From the NCBI GenBank assembly GCA_036848175.1, contig DAIUKO010000002.1, positions 21,564 through 85,563 on the forward strand: a DNA stretch of 64,000 nt, read 5' to 3'. Below, piece after piece: positions 43,856 to 52,565 of the stretch. Position 1 is the stretch's first letter; each line of letters starts with the position of its first letter. The position numbers were made by a program, and so were the translations under genes. The notes under the pieces were generated by a model. It was not told the DNA's origin, did no database searches, and saw nothing but the letters and a program-made list of their open reading frames with translations. The DNA is from QHWF01 sp036848175 (lineage in GTDB: Bacteria > Acidobacteriota > Vicinamibacteria > Vicinamibacterales > CAVVIG01).

Positions 43856-44843
43856 CGCCGACTCTCAGGCCTTCGCTCTCGATGTGGTAGTCGAGCAGCC
43901 GCGCGCCGCCCGAGGCCAGCGCCTCGGCGATCGCCGGACGCGCCGCCGGCGGACCGTAGCAGAACAGGCACCCTCCGCCGCCTGCGCCGCAGACCTTCGC
44001 GGCTGTCGCGCCAGCCGCGCGCGCCCGCGTGACGAGGTCGTCGATCGTCGAGGTGGTGACGCCCGGGGCGAGCCGCTTGCGGTTTTCCCACTCGCTCGCG
44101 ATGTGGCGGCCGACGTCGTCCCAGTCGCCACGCTGCAGCGCCGCGCGCATCGCGACGCTGGTGTCGCGAATCCGCTCGAAGCAGTCGAAGATGTGGCGGT
44201 CGCCGTCGATGTGGCGCTTCGTGATCTCCCAGTTGTTGGTGCCCGAATGTCGCGGCGCGCCGGTGTAGACGAGGACGAGGCGCCGCTCGAGCTCGCGCGC
44301 GTCGACATCGAGCGCGACGCGCTTGATGCCGTCGGGACCGAGCTCGATGGCCGCGATCCCTCCATAGAGCGCGGGGCGAAAATCCTGGACGCCCGCCGGG
44401 ACCCGAATCGCGCGGCACTCCAGATTCATGGCGACCTGAAGCAGGTACTCGGGATCGGACGAGCCGCCGGTCCATCGCTCCAGCGCGCCGCACACGGCAA
44501 TCGCCAGCGCGGACGATCCGGCGATGCCGGCGCCGGCGGGCGACTCACCACGGGTCGTCAGCGTGGCGCCTTCGAGCTGGTAGTGCCGGCACAACAGCGC
44601 CAGCAGCGACAGATCGCCGTCGGCGTCGAGCTCGGCGGAGCGCCGCGCGGTCACCGTGCGGCTGGTGTCGATCGATCGCAGCTCGACGCGGCCGTCGCCG
44701 CGCGACTCGATCTCGGCGTGGGCGCGCAGACTGATTGCGGCGTTCAGCGTCAGCGCGCCGTCGTGAAACAGATACAGGGGCCAGATGTCGATGGTGCCGC
44801 CCGCGAGATCGATGCGGGTCGGCGCGGACGAGACGATGCGCAC
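43848..44843 (-). CDS. GHMP-family sugar/isoprenoid kinase
   Basis: A 331-residue kinase with the substrate loop RIDLAGGTIDIWPLYLF, the ATP motif PAGAGIAGSSALAIAV (about 102-118), and the third motif KVCGAGGGGCLFCYG near residue 285. It is most like sugar-1-kinases of the GHMP superfamily (L-fucose, heptose or galactose type), but the substrate cannot be fixed. It has a GTG start 5 nt after a TATAAT. It heads a three-gene operon with polX and a small protein, an odd pairing for a kinase. Confidence 0.82.
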   Translation of the reverse strand: MRIVSSAPTRIDLAGGTIDIWPLYLFHDGALTLNAAISLRAHAEIESRGDGRVELRSIDTSRTVTARRSAELDADGDLSLLALLCRHYQLEGATLTTRGESPAGAGIAGSSALAIAVCGALERWTGGSSDPEYLLQVAMNLECRAIRVPAGVQDFRPALYGGIAAIELGPDGIKRVALDVDARELERRLVLVYTGAPRHSGTNNWEITKRHIDGDRHIFDCFERIRDTSVAMRAALQRGDWDDVGRHIASEWENRKRLAPGVTTSTIDDLVTRARAAGATAAKVCGAGGGGCLFCYGPPAARPAIAEALASGGARLLDYHIESEGLRVGDG

Positions 44844-44848
44844 GACGC

Positions 44849-44854
44849 ATTATA
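44849..44854 (-). promoter_or_regulatory. TATAAT before the GHMP kinase
   Basis: Minus-strand TATAAT ends 5 nt before the GTG start codon. No good -35 is at 16-18 nt. The mRNA would begin at or just inside the start codon. Confidence 0.45.
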
Positions 44855-44921
44855 GCGATCGCCGCTCTGTCGACTCGTGGAGTGTCTCCTCGGATTTACT
44901 ACCGGGCCGCTCCGCTCCACT

Positions 44922-44945
44922 CCACCGCGCAGGCGTGCGCGGTGG
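44922..44945. terminator. Perfect 10-bp hairpin with 4-nt loop
   Basis: CCACCGCGCA / TGCGCGGTGG around GGCG, between the end of the ADOP permease (45028) and the GHMP kinase start. No T-tract follows. It may terminate the permease transcript or act as an operator. Confidence 0.4.
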
Positions 44946-45027
44946 GGACCCCGGCGTTGTCGCGGCCCGAAAACCGCCGTCGAAGGCTTGTTGTGGCTAG
45001 TACTCGTTCAGCCGATACAGTCCATCA

Positions 45028-47415
45028 CTAGATATCCCGCAGCGACGTGATCGGATCGATGCGTGCTGCCCGTCGTGCGGGAATGAGCGCGGTGACGATC
45101 GCGACTATCGCGAGCAGCACGGGAACGATCGTGAACGTCACCGGATCGCGCGCTGGAATGCCGAACACCAGCGTGGTCATGAAACGCGCGAGGGCGAGCG
45201 CGCCGCCGACGCCGGCGGCGATCCCCATTCCGGCGACCGTCGCCGCCTGACCGACGATGGACGTGACAATCTGCGCCGGGCGCGCGCCGAGCGCCATGCG
45301 CACGCCGATCTCGCGGCGCCGCGACGAGACGAGCTGCGACAGAACGCCGTAGAGACCCATCGCCGCCAGGAAGAGCGCCATCGCCGCAAAGAGCACGATC
45401 AGGACCGTGTTGATCCGCTCCTGCGACAGCGATCGCTCGATGGCATCGGTCAGCGGACGAATGGCGTAGACGGCACGATTCGGTTCGATCTCGCGGAGCG
45501 CGGCGCGGATGACGCCGAGCGAGACCGCGCGCGCGGGATCGGTCCGAACCAGGAATGTGACGTCGGGCCAATACGGTGAGAAGCCGCACCAATAGATGAC
45601 CGGCTCGGCGGCGCGCAGCACGCCGCGCTCGCGGACGTCGCCGACGATCCCGATGATTTCTCCCGTGACGGTGGGTGGCAGGCCAGGGCTACGAACCACG
45701 TGGCCGATCGGGTTCTCACCCGGAAAGAAGCGATCGGCGAACGAGCGCGTGACCAGGACCTTTGTCGCGAACAACTGCGGCGTCGGTTCCGCGCTGCAGG
45801 TCGCGCCTTCGAGAATCGGGATGTGAAGCGTACGGAAGTAGCCGGCGCTCACCGAGCGACTCTGAGAAAAGGTCTTCTCGCCGTTCTCGCGACCGACAAT
45901 CGTGAATTCGCCTGGAGGGAAGTCGCCGCTCAACGGCAGCAGCTGGCTGAATGCCGCGGCCTGCACGCCGGGAATCGTGTCGAGGCGATCGACGGTCCGC
46001 TTCTGCCGCTGAACGACCGCGCCGAGCTGCTCGGACCACTGCGCGCTCATGCGGAAGGTGAGGACGTTCGCGGCATCGAGGCCTGGCGAGACGTCCTGCA
46101 TGCGCATGAAACTGCGGATCAGGAGACCCGCACCGACGAGCAGCACGATCGCGAGCGTGATCTGCGCCCCGACGAGCAGGAGTTGAAGTGTGTGACGTCC
46201 GCCCGCGTGCGTGCGTCCACCGCGGGCGAGCGCATCGGCGGGGTCGCGGCGCGTCGCCTGCACGGCCGGCGTAAGCGCGAACAGCAGCGTCGTGATCACG
46301 CCGACGACGAAGGTGAACAGCACCAGGCGGAGATCGACTTGGAGGTTTGCCGCCGGAGGCAGTCGTATTGCCGCAGTGCGAAGCGCGGCCACGCCCCAGT
46401 TGGCGACGAGCAGACCGAGCGCCGTGCCGGCGGATGCGAGCAGCAGGCCTTCGCGGAGCAACTGTGCCACGACCCGCCGCCGGTCGGCGCCGAGTGCGAA
46501 GCGGATCGCGACCTCGTGATCGCGCCGCGCCGCGTCGGCGAGCAGCAGACACGCGACGTTCCCGCACGCGGCCAGCAGAACGAGCGCGACCGCGCCGAGG
46601 AGAAACCAGAGCGACCGTCGGACTCCGGCGACCTGCTGCTCCTTGAGCGGAACGAGCGACGAGCCCCAACCTTTGTCGGTCTCCGGAAACTGTTCGCCGA
46701 GCCGTGCCTGGATTGCGTCGAGATCCTGCCGCGCCTGATCAAGCGTGACGCCGGGCTTGAGCCGGCCGATCGCCGTGTAGAAACGCGCGAGTCGCGCCTG
46801 CATCAGACCGGGATAGGCCTGCGTGGGGACCCACAGCTCGGTTGTGGCGGTGGGGTAGCGGAACGACGGCGGCATGACGCCGATGATCGTGTAGCTGGCG
46901 CCGCCAAGCACGAGCATCCGGCCGATCGCCGACGGCGTGGCATCAAGGCGCGTGCGCCAGAACGCGTCGCTCACGATCGCGATCCGCGGTCCGCCGAAGA
47001 CCTCTTCCTGCGGCGCCGGCGCGCGGCCGATCGCCGGCGCGACACCCAATACCGAGAAGAACCGCGGCGACGTCCGCATCGCCTCGACCCGTTCGGGCAG
47101 AGCGCCGGTCGTATCGGTCATGTTCTCGAAGTAGCTGCCCGCGAGGCCGTCGAACGAGCGGTTCAGACGGTTCCACTCCTCGAGTCGCGGCGGCGCCAGC
47201 AACTGCGTTGCACCGGCCCGCGCCAGGTTCAATTCGTAGATCGACACCAGCCGGCCGGCGTCGGGATAGGGCAGCGGCTTCAGCAGGACCGCGTCAACCG
47301 CCGAAAAAATCGCGCTGTTGGCGCCGATGCCGAGCATCAACGTCAGCACGACCGTGAACGTCAACCCTCGACGATGAGCGAGCGATCGTGCAGCGGCCCG
47401 CCATTCATGCAACAT
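45028..47415 (-). CDS. ADOP-type ABC permease (MacB/FtsX-like)
   Basis: A 795-residue permease with the family's opening (SLAHRRGLTFTVVLTLMLGIGANSAIFSAVDAVLL), a large periplasmic MacB-PCD domain, a central FtsX transmembrane block (residues about 275-430), and a second FtsX block at the C-terminus (GLYGVLSQLVSSRRREIGVRMALGA, then AALIPARRAARIDPITSLRDI). The duplicated design without its own ATPase is the acidobacterial duplicated orphan permease type, abundant in Acidobacteriota. The substrate is unknown. It is divergent from nagZ across a perfect palindrome. Confidence 0.92.
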   Translation of the reverse strand: MLHEWRAAARSLAHRRGLTFTVVLTLMLGIGANSAIFSAVDAVLLKPLPYPDAGRLVSIYELNLARAGATQLLAPPRLEEWNRLNRSFDGLAGSYFENMTDTTGALPERVEAMRTSPRFFSVLGVAPAIGRAPAPQEEVFGGPRIAIVSDAFWRTRLDATPSAIGRMLVLGGASYTIIGVMPPSFRYPTATTELWVPTQAYPGLMQARLARFYTAIGRLKPGVTLDQARQDLDAIQARLGEQFPETDKGWGSSLVPLKEQQVAGVRRSLWFLLGAVALVLLAACGNVACLLLADAARRDHEVAIRFALGADRRRVVAQLLREGLLLASAGTALGLLVANWGVAALRTAAIRLPPAANLQVDLRLVLFTFVVGVITTLLFALTPAVQATRRDPADALARGGRTHAGGRHTLQLLLVGAQITLAIVLLVGAGLLIRSFMRMQDVSPGLDAANVLTFRMSAQWSEQLGAVVQRQKRTVDRLDTIPGVQAAAFSQLLPLSGDFPPGEFTIVGRENGEKTFSQSRSVSAGYFRTLHIPILEGATCSAEPTPQLFATKVLVTRSFADRFFPGENPIGHVVRSPGLPPTVTGEIIGIVGDVRERGVLRAAEPVIYWCGFSPYWPDVTFLVRTDPARAVSLGVIRAALREIEPNRAVYAIRPLTDAIERSLSQERINTVLIVLFAAMALFLAAMGLYGVLSQLVSSRRREIGVRMALGARPAQIVTSIVGQAATVAGMGIAAGVGGALALARFMTTLVFGIPARDPVTFTIVPVLLAIVAIVTALIPARRAARIDPITSLRDI

Positions 47416-47422
47416 GAGTGAA

Positions 47423-47449
47423 CGCCTCGGCCCTTAGACGGCCGAGGCG
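47423..47449. promoter_or_regulatory. Palindromic hairpin between the ADOP gene and nagZ
   Basis: CGCCTCGGCC / GGCCGAGGCG, a perfect 10-bp stem with a CTTAGAC loop, lies between the two start codons and 18 nt upstream of the nagZ -10. No gene ends here, so it is probably an operator rather than a terminator. Confidence 0.5.
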
Positions 47450-47464
47450 GCCAGTCCGTTTGCT

Positions 47465-47473
47465 TGATAGAAT
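47465..47473 (+). promoter_or_regulatory. nagZ extended -10 TGATAGAAT (leaderless type)
   Basis: The nonamer is identical to that before ftsEX. Its end is 8 nt before the GTG of nagZ. Transcription would start at or next to that codon; there is no ribosome-binding site between. Confidence 0.55.
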
Positions 47474-47481
47474 TTCAAGCC

Positions 47482-48579
47482 GTGTCGCCGAGCGCGCTTC
47501 GCCGTCGGATCGGTCAGCTGCTGATCGCCGGCTTCGACGGCCATCAGATTCCGCAGGAGCTTCGTTCGCTCGCCAGGGAGTTCAGCCTTGGCGGGATCAT
47601 TCTGTTCGCGCGCAACGTCGCCGATCCCGAGCAGGTCGCCGAAGTCGCGTTCGAAGCGTCGCGGCTCGTGCCCGATCTCCCGTTATGGGTTTCGGTCGAT
47701 CAGGAAGGCGGACGGGTCGCGCGCCTCAAGTCGCCGTTCACGGTGTGGCCGCCGATGGCGACGCTCGGACGAAGCGGCGACGAGCGGCTCGCCGAGCGCT
47801 TCGCGCGCGCGCTGGCGTTCGAGCTGAAAGCGGTCGGCATCACGCTCGACTACGCGCCGGTGCTCGACATCCTGACCAATCCGAAGAATCCGGTGATCGG
47901 CGATCGCGCGCTGGCGGAGAAGGCCGAAGAAGTCGCGCGGCTCGGTACGGCGATCATCCGAACGCTGCAGGCCGAAGGGATTGCGGCCTGCGGCAAACAC
48001 TTTCCCGGACACGGCGATACGAGCAGCGACTCTCACTTCGAGCTGCCGCTCGTCGAGCATCCGCCCGATCGTCTCCGTCAGGTCGAGTTCGTGCCGTTCA
48101 AGGCGGCGATCGATGCCGGCGTCGCGACGATGATGACGGCGCACGTGCTGGTGCCGTCGCTCGACGACAAGCGTCCCGCGACGTTGTCGAAGCGGATCGT
48201 CACCGACATCCTGCGGGACGAGCTGAAGTACGAAGGAGTCATCTTCAGCGACGATCTCGAGATGAAGGCGGTCGCCAGCCAGTATGCCGTGCCGGCGGCG
48301 GCGGTGATGGCGATCGAGGCCGGATGCGACGGCGCGCTCATCTGCAGCGGCGATCATCAGACGCAGGCGGCGGCGTGCGAAGCGCTGGTCCGTGCCGTCG
48401 AAGAGGATCGCCTGCGGATGTCACGGGTCGACGACGCGCTCAGGCGGCAGCAGCGCGCGAAGGAGCGCTTTCTCACGGCGAGCGTCGCCGCCAGGCCGCT
48501 CACCGGCCGCGCGCTCAGAACCGCGCTCGGCCGCGAAGAACATCAGGCCGTCGCCGCCGAGATGGCCCGCTTTCTGTGA
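47482..48579 (+). CDS. nagZ: Beta-N-acetylhexosaminidase NagZ
   Basis: NagZ removes GlcNAc from GlcNAc-anhydroMurNAc-peptides during wall recycling. The 365-residue GH3 enzyme has VDQEGGRVARLKSPF, KHFPGHGDTSSDSHFELP (the catalytic loop His/Asp) and IFSDDLEMKA, with the catalytic Asp of the family there. I start at GTG 47482 because the -10 ends at 47473; a TTG at 47464 lies within the -10 region. Its stop overlaps the ldcA ATG (TGATG). Confidence 0.95.
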   Translation: MSPSALRRRIGQLLIAGFDGHQIPQELRSLAREFSLGGIILFARNVADPEQVAEVAFEASRLVPDLPLWVSVDQEGGRVARLKSPFTVWPPMATLGRSGDERLAERFARALAFELKAVGITLDYAPVLDILTNPKNPVIGDRALAEKAEEVARLGTAIIRTLQAEGIAACGKHFPGHGDTSSDSHFELPLVEHPPDRLRQVEFVPFKAAIDAGVATMMTAHVLVPSLDDKRPATLSKRIVTDILRDELKYEGVIFSDDLEMKAVASQYAVPAAAVMAIEAGCDGALICSGDHQTQAAACEALVRAVEEDRLRMSRVDDALRRQQRAKERFLTASVAARPLTGRALRTALGREEHQAVAAEMARFL

Positions 48580-49502
48580 TGCTCAAGCCTCGCGCGCTGC
48601 AGCCGGGCGATCGCCTGGCCGTCGTCGCGCCCGCCAGCTCGTTCAATCACGAGGAATTCGATCGCGGCGTCGAGGAGATTCGCCGGCTCGGCCTCGTGCC
48701 CGTGTACGACGACAGCGTGTTCGAGCGCGATCGATACCTGGCGGGTTCGCCCGAGGTGCGCGCGGCGGCGGTGCGAACGGCCTGGGCCGATCCGTCGATC
48801 GCGGCGCTGATTGGCGTCCGCGGCGGCTACGGCAGCGCGCAGATTCTGCCGCTGCTGAACCGCGAAGAGGCGCGGCGCGCGTGCAAGCCGTTCATCGGCT
48901 ACAGCGATCTCACCGCGCTGCTGACGTTCCTGACCATCGGCTGCGGCATGGTCGCCTTTCACGGCCCGATGCTCGATCGCCGCCTGGCGAAGGGTTCGGC
49001 GGGATACGACCTCGATACGTTTTCCCGGGCGTTGACCGCAGTCGAGCCGATGGGCGAGCTGTCGCCGCCGGGGCTCGAAACGATACGCGCCGGCGAGGCC
49101 AAGGGCCTGCTGCTCGGCGGCACGCTGACGCAGTTGCTGGCGTCGATCGGTACGCCGTTCGCGTTTGCGCCGCCGCGCGGCTTCGTCCTGTTCCTCGACG
49201 AAGTGGGAGAACGCCCCTATCGTCTCGACCGGCAGGTGCTGCAGCTTCGGCAATCGCGTCTGCTCGCGCGCGCCTCGGCCGTCGTCATCGGCGAGCTGCC
49301 GAACTGCGACGAGCCGGACGGCGGACTCACCGGTCGCGCGGTGATGGCCGATCTCTTCAAGGACTTTCCCGGGCCGGTGCTGATCGGCTTTCCATCCGGT
49401 CATACGATCGGCCCGACGATGACACTGCCGTTTGGCGTGACCGCGCGGGTCGTCGGCGGCGACGAGCCGCGGCTCGTGATCGAGGAGGCGGCGGTGTCGT
49501 GA
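48579..49502 (+). CDS. ldcA: LD-carboxypeptidase (LdcA/MccF family)
   Basis: LD-carboxypeptidase cuts the terminal D-Ala of tetrapeptides in recycling. The 307-residue enzyme has VVAPASSFN, GVRGGYGSAQILPLL with the nucleophilic Ser, FIGYSDLTALLTFL, HGPM, and the C-terminal GFPSGHTIGPTMTLPFG catalytic His. It follows nagZ directly, and its GTG/TGA end overlaps mpl. MccF-type (microcin immunity) activity is a remote alternative. Confidence 0.94.
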   Translation: MLKPRALQPGDRLAVVAPASSFNHEEFDRGVEEIRRLGLVPVYDDSVFERDRYLAGSPEVRAAAVRTAWADPSIAALIGVRGGYGSAQILPLLNREEARRACKPFIGYSDLTALLTFLTIGCGMVAFHGPMLDRRLAKGSAGYDLDTFSRALTAVEPMGELSPPGLETIRAGEAKGLLLGGTLTQLLASIGTPFAFAPPRGFVLFLDEVGERPYRLDRQVLQLRQSRLLARASAVVIGELPNCDEPDGGLTGRAVMADLFKDFPGPVLIGFPSGHTIGPTMTLPFGVTARVVGGDEPRLVIEEAAVS

Positions 49503-50905
49503 GCGTGAGCGACACGATTCACCTGATCGGCGTATGCGGGACGGCGATGGCGACGCTGGCCGCGATGCTGAAGCGCAAAGGCTTCGACGTGCGCGGATCG
49601 GACCAGGACGTCTATCCGCCGATGAGCGATTTTCTCGCGGGTGAGGGCGTGCCGATCCGTGTCGGCTACAAGGCCGAGCACATCACCGGCGACATCGACA
49701 TGGTCGTCGTCGGCAACGCCATCTCGCGCGGCAACCCGGAGCTCGAGGAGGTTCTCGATCGGAAGATCCGCTACTGTTCGCTGCCGGAAGCGATTCGCGA
49801 ACATTTCCTCTGGGGTGCGCGTTCGATTGTGATCGCGGGCACGCACGGCAAGACGACGACCACGGCGCTGACCGGTTGGTTGTTGACGCACGGCGGCGTC
49901 GATCCGAGCGTCCTCGTCGGCGGTATCGCGCGGAACCTCGGCGAGCAGGGATCGAGCTACCGCCTCGGCCAGGGACGCGAGTTCGTCATCGAAGGCGACG
50001 AGTACGACAGCGCCTTTTTCGACAAGACCGCCAAGTTCCTCAAGTACCTGCCCGACATCGCCGTCGTCAACAACGTCGAGTTCGATCACGCGGACATCTA
50101 CGCGGACTTCGACGCGGTGATGCTCGCGTTCAGGCGTCTGGTGAATCTGGTTCCGCGCCGCGGGCTGCTGCTCGTCGGCGCCGACAGCGCCGGCGCGCGG
50201 GCGTTGACCGATGCCGCCCGATCCCGGGTCGAGACGTTCGGGATGCGCGACGACCTCGACTGGCAGGCCTACGATCTCGAATCGGCGGACGCGTCGACGC
50301 GGTTCAAGGTTCGCCGCAAGGGCTCGCCGTTCGGCGCATTCGAGATGCCTCTGGTCGGCGCCTACAACGTGAGAAACGCGCTCGCGGCCATGGCGGTCGC
50401 GACCGAGGTCGGCATCAGCGGCGAGCGGATCGGCGAAGGTCTGCGTCGATTCGCCGGCGTCAAACGTCGGCTCGAGGTCGTCGGCACGGCGGACGGCGTG
50501 ACCGTCTACGACGACTTCGCGCATCATCCGACGGCCGTCGCCGAGACCATCGCCGGTATGCGCGCGTCGCATCCGGCGGCGCGGATCTGGGCGGTCTTCG
50601 AGCCGCGATCGGCCTCGTCCTGCCGGCGGGTCTTTCAGGACGACTTCGCGCGCGCGTTCGCCGGGGCCGACGAGGTGCTGATCGCGCCGGTGTTCCGCTC
50701 GAAGCTTCCCGAGTCCGAGCGGCTCTCGATTCCGCAGCTGATTCGCGATCTCAACGACCGCGGTCAGAAGGCGCGCGAGGCCGAATCGATTGACGACATC
50801 ATCCAGGCGATCGCGCGCGAGCACCGTGCCGGCGACCTCGTCGTGCTGATGTCGAACGGCGGCTTCGGCGGCATCCACCAGAAGCTCCTCCAGGCTCTCG
50901 CGTGA
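49499..50905 (+). CDS. mpl: UDP-MurNAc:L-alanyl-gamma-D-glutamyl-meso-DAP ligase Mpl
   Basis: Mpl reattaches recovered tripeptide to UDP-MurNAc. The 468-residue Mur ligase has the N-terminal HLIGVCGTAMATLAAMLKRKGFDVRGSDQ, the ATP loop IAGTHGKTTTTALTGWLL, EGDEYDSAFFDK (Mpl signature), NNVEFDHADIY, and the C-terminal VYDDFAHHPTAVAETI and FEPRSASSCR. GTG start overlaps ldcA (GTGA). The order nagZ-ldcA-mpl follows the recycling route. The 3' end overlaps pxpB. Confidence 0.95.
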   Translation: MSVSDTIHLIGVCGTAMATLAAMLKRKGFDVRGSDQDVYPPMSDFLAGEGVPIRVGYKAEHITGDIDMVVVGNAISRGNPELEEVLDRKIRYCSLPEAIREHFLWGARSIVIAGTHGKTTTTALTGWLLTHGGVDPSVLVGGIARNLGEQGSSYRLGQGREFVIEGDEYDSAFFDKTAKFLKYLPDIAVVNNVEFDHADIYADFDAVMLAFRRLVNLVPRRGLLLVGADSAGARALTDAARSRVETFGMRDDLDWQAYDLESADASTRFKVRRKGSPFGAFEMPLVGAYNVRNALAAMAVATEVGISGERIGEGLRRFAGVKRRLEVVGTADGVTVYDDFAHHPTAVAETIAGMRASHPAARIWAVFEPRSASSCRRVFQDDFARAFAGADEVLIAPVFRSKLPESERLSIPQLIRDLNDRGQKAREAESIDDIIQAIAREHRAGDLVVLMSNGGFGGIHQKLLQALA

Positions 50906-51624
50906 TTGGATGGCGGATCGTGCCGGCGGGCGACTCGGCCGTCATCGTCGAGTTCGAGGAGCGCATCGATCCGATCGTCAACGCGCGCACGGTGGCGTGC
51001 GCCGACGCGATTCAGGCCGCGAACATTCCCGGCGTGCGCGACGTCGCGCCGTCTTTCCGATCCGTGGCCGTCTACTTCGATCCGCTGCGCACGCCCTACG
51101 GTGTGCTCATCGCTGCGCTCGAAGAGCAGGCGGCACGGCCGATCGGCGACGCGGCCATCGAGCGCGATCCGATTCGCATTCCCGTCTGCTACGGCGGCGA
51201 CTTCGGTCCCGATCTGCCCGACGTCGCCGCGTTCGCGAAGATGAGCGAGGCCGACGTCGTCGAGCTCCACGCCTCGACGACCTATCGCGTCTTCATGCTT
51301 GGCTTCGTCGCCGGCTTCGCGTACATGGGCATCGTCGACGACCGAATCGCGATGCCGCGCCACTCGACGCCGCGCCTGCGTGTGCCGCTGGGCACGGTCG
51401 GCATCGCCGGCGTTCAAACCGGGATTTACCCGGCCGAAACGCCGGGAGGATGGCAGTTGATCGGGCGCACGCCGGTGAAGCCGTTCGATGCGGCGAGGGC
51501 TGAGCCGTTTTTGATGAAGGCGGGAGACGCGGTGCAGTTCTATGCGATCGATCGAGCCGAGTACGATCGCGTCGAGCGCGAAGCCCTCGGGCGGCCCTTT
51601 CAGAGCCGAAGAGTCGCCGAATGA
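50902..51624 (+). CDS. pxpB: 5-oxoprolinase subunit PxpB (KipI-like)
   Basis: PxpB is part of the ATP-dependent 5-oxoprolinase PxpABC that opens pyroglutamate. The 240-residue protein carries the CT-C-D domain: PAGDSAVIVEFEERID, RIPVCYGGDFGPDLPDVA, STTYRVFMLGFVAGFAYMG, PRHSTPRLRVPLGTVGIAGVQTGIYP, and PGGWQLIGRTP. GTG start overlaps the mpl stop. It sits within peptidoglycan genes, an unusual place. The last codons contain the GGGCGGCCCTTTCAG word seen at 26725. Confidence 0.93.
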   Translation: MIGWRIVPAGDSAVIVEFEERIDPIVNARTVACADAIQAANIPGVRDVAPSFRSVAVYFDPLRTPYGVLIAALEEQAARPIGDAAIERDPIRIPVCYGGDFGPDLPDVAAFAKMSEADVVELHASTTYRVFMLGFVAGFAYMGIVDDRIAMPRHSTPRLRVPLGTVGIAGVQTGIYPAETPGGWQLIGRTPVKPFDAARAEPFLMKAGDAVQFYAIDRAEYDRVEREALGRPFQSRRVAE

Positions 51625-52565
51625 TGAACATCCGCGTCATCAAACCCGGGATGCTGACGACGATCCAGGATTGCGGACGGTGGGGTCTGCAATCGCGCGG
51701 CGTGCCGGTGGCGGGACCGATGGATCCGGTCTCGCATCGGCTTGCGAATGCGCTCGTCGGCAACGATGGCGGCGCGGCGACGCTCGAGATCACGCTGCTC
51801 GGTCCCGAGCTCGAATTCGCCGCCGAACGCGTCATCGCGGTCGCGGGCGCGGAATTCGAGATGACGCTCGACAACAAACCGGTGCCGATGCACGCGCCGT
51901 TCATCGTCTCCGCCGAATCGCGCCTCAGGTTCGGCGCGCGGCGGCGCGGTGTGCGCGCCTACCTGGCCATCGCCGGCGGCATCGCCATCCCGCCCACGCT
52001 CGGCAGCCGATCGACACACCTGATCAGCGCGATGGGCGGCATCGACGGCCGGGCGCTGAGGGCCGGCGATCTGTTGCCGATTGGTGATGGGTCGCGCGTA
52101 CGGAGGAGCGCGTCTGCGCTCTCGGAGTCGCTCCTGCCGCTGCCCGATCATCACGCACGCATCCGGGTGCTGCCCGGTCCACAGGCCGATTACTTCGCCG
52201 CCGATGCGCTCGATGCCCTGCAGTCGGGATCGTACCTGATCGGGCAGAACTCCGACCGCATGGGATTTCGGTTGTTGGGCCCGCGGCTGCCGCACGCACG
52301 CGGCGCCGATATCATCTCCGACGCCACGCCGCTCGGCGTGCTGCAGGTGCCGGCCTCGGGCCAGCCGATTCTGTTGATGGCGGATCGGCAGACGTCGGGC
52401 GGCTATCCGAAGATTGCCACGGTCATCTCCGCCGACATCAGCGTCGCCGGCCAGCTCGGACCGGGCGACACGATCGAGTTCGCGGTGTGCGATCCGCGCG
52501 AAGCCCTGGCCGCGTTGATCGCACAGGAGCGTGTGTTGATGGCGATCGAGTCGCCGGAATCATGA
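51621..52565 (+). CDS. pxpC: 5-oxoprolinase subunit PxpC (biotin-dependent carboxylase-like)
   Basis: The 314-residue CT-A-B domain protein, partner of PxpB: VIKPGMLTTIQDCGRWGLQSRGVPVAGPMDPVSHRLAN, VGNDGGAATLEITLLGPEL, YLAIAGGIAIPPTLGSRST, SDRMGFRLLGP and DRQTSGGYPKIATVISADI. A pxpA gene is not found between here and murB, so the third subunit must be elsewhere. ATG 51621 overlaps the pxpB stop; a second ATG follows directly. The stop overlaps the murB start (ATGA). Confidence 0.93.
   Translation: MMNIRVIKPGMLTTIQDCGRWGLQSRGVPVAGPMDPVSHRLANALVGNDGGAATLEITLLGPELEFAAERVIAVAGAEFEMTLDNKPVPMHAPFIVSAESRLRFGARRRGVRAYLAIAGGIAIPPTLGSRSTHLISAMGGIDGRALRAGDLLPIGDGSRVRRSASALSESLLPLPDHHARIRVLPGPQADYFAADALDALQSGSYLIGQNSDRMGFRLLGPRLPHARGADIISDATPLGVLQVPASGQPILLMADRQTSGGYPKIATVISADISVAGQLGPGDTIEFAVCDPREALAALIAQERVLMAIESPES

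Noticed and set aside
44922..44945. A strong intrinsic terminator for the ADOP gene
   Set aside because: Listed only as a low-confidence hairpin: no T-tract follows on either strand.
45700..47421. A 573-codon plus-strand frame opposite the ADOP permease
   Set aside because: The permease has coherent family motifs; the plus-strand product is an Arg/Glu/Gln-rich shadow.
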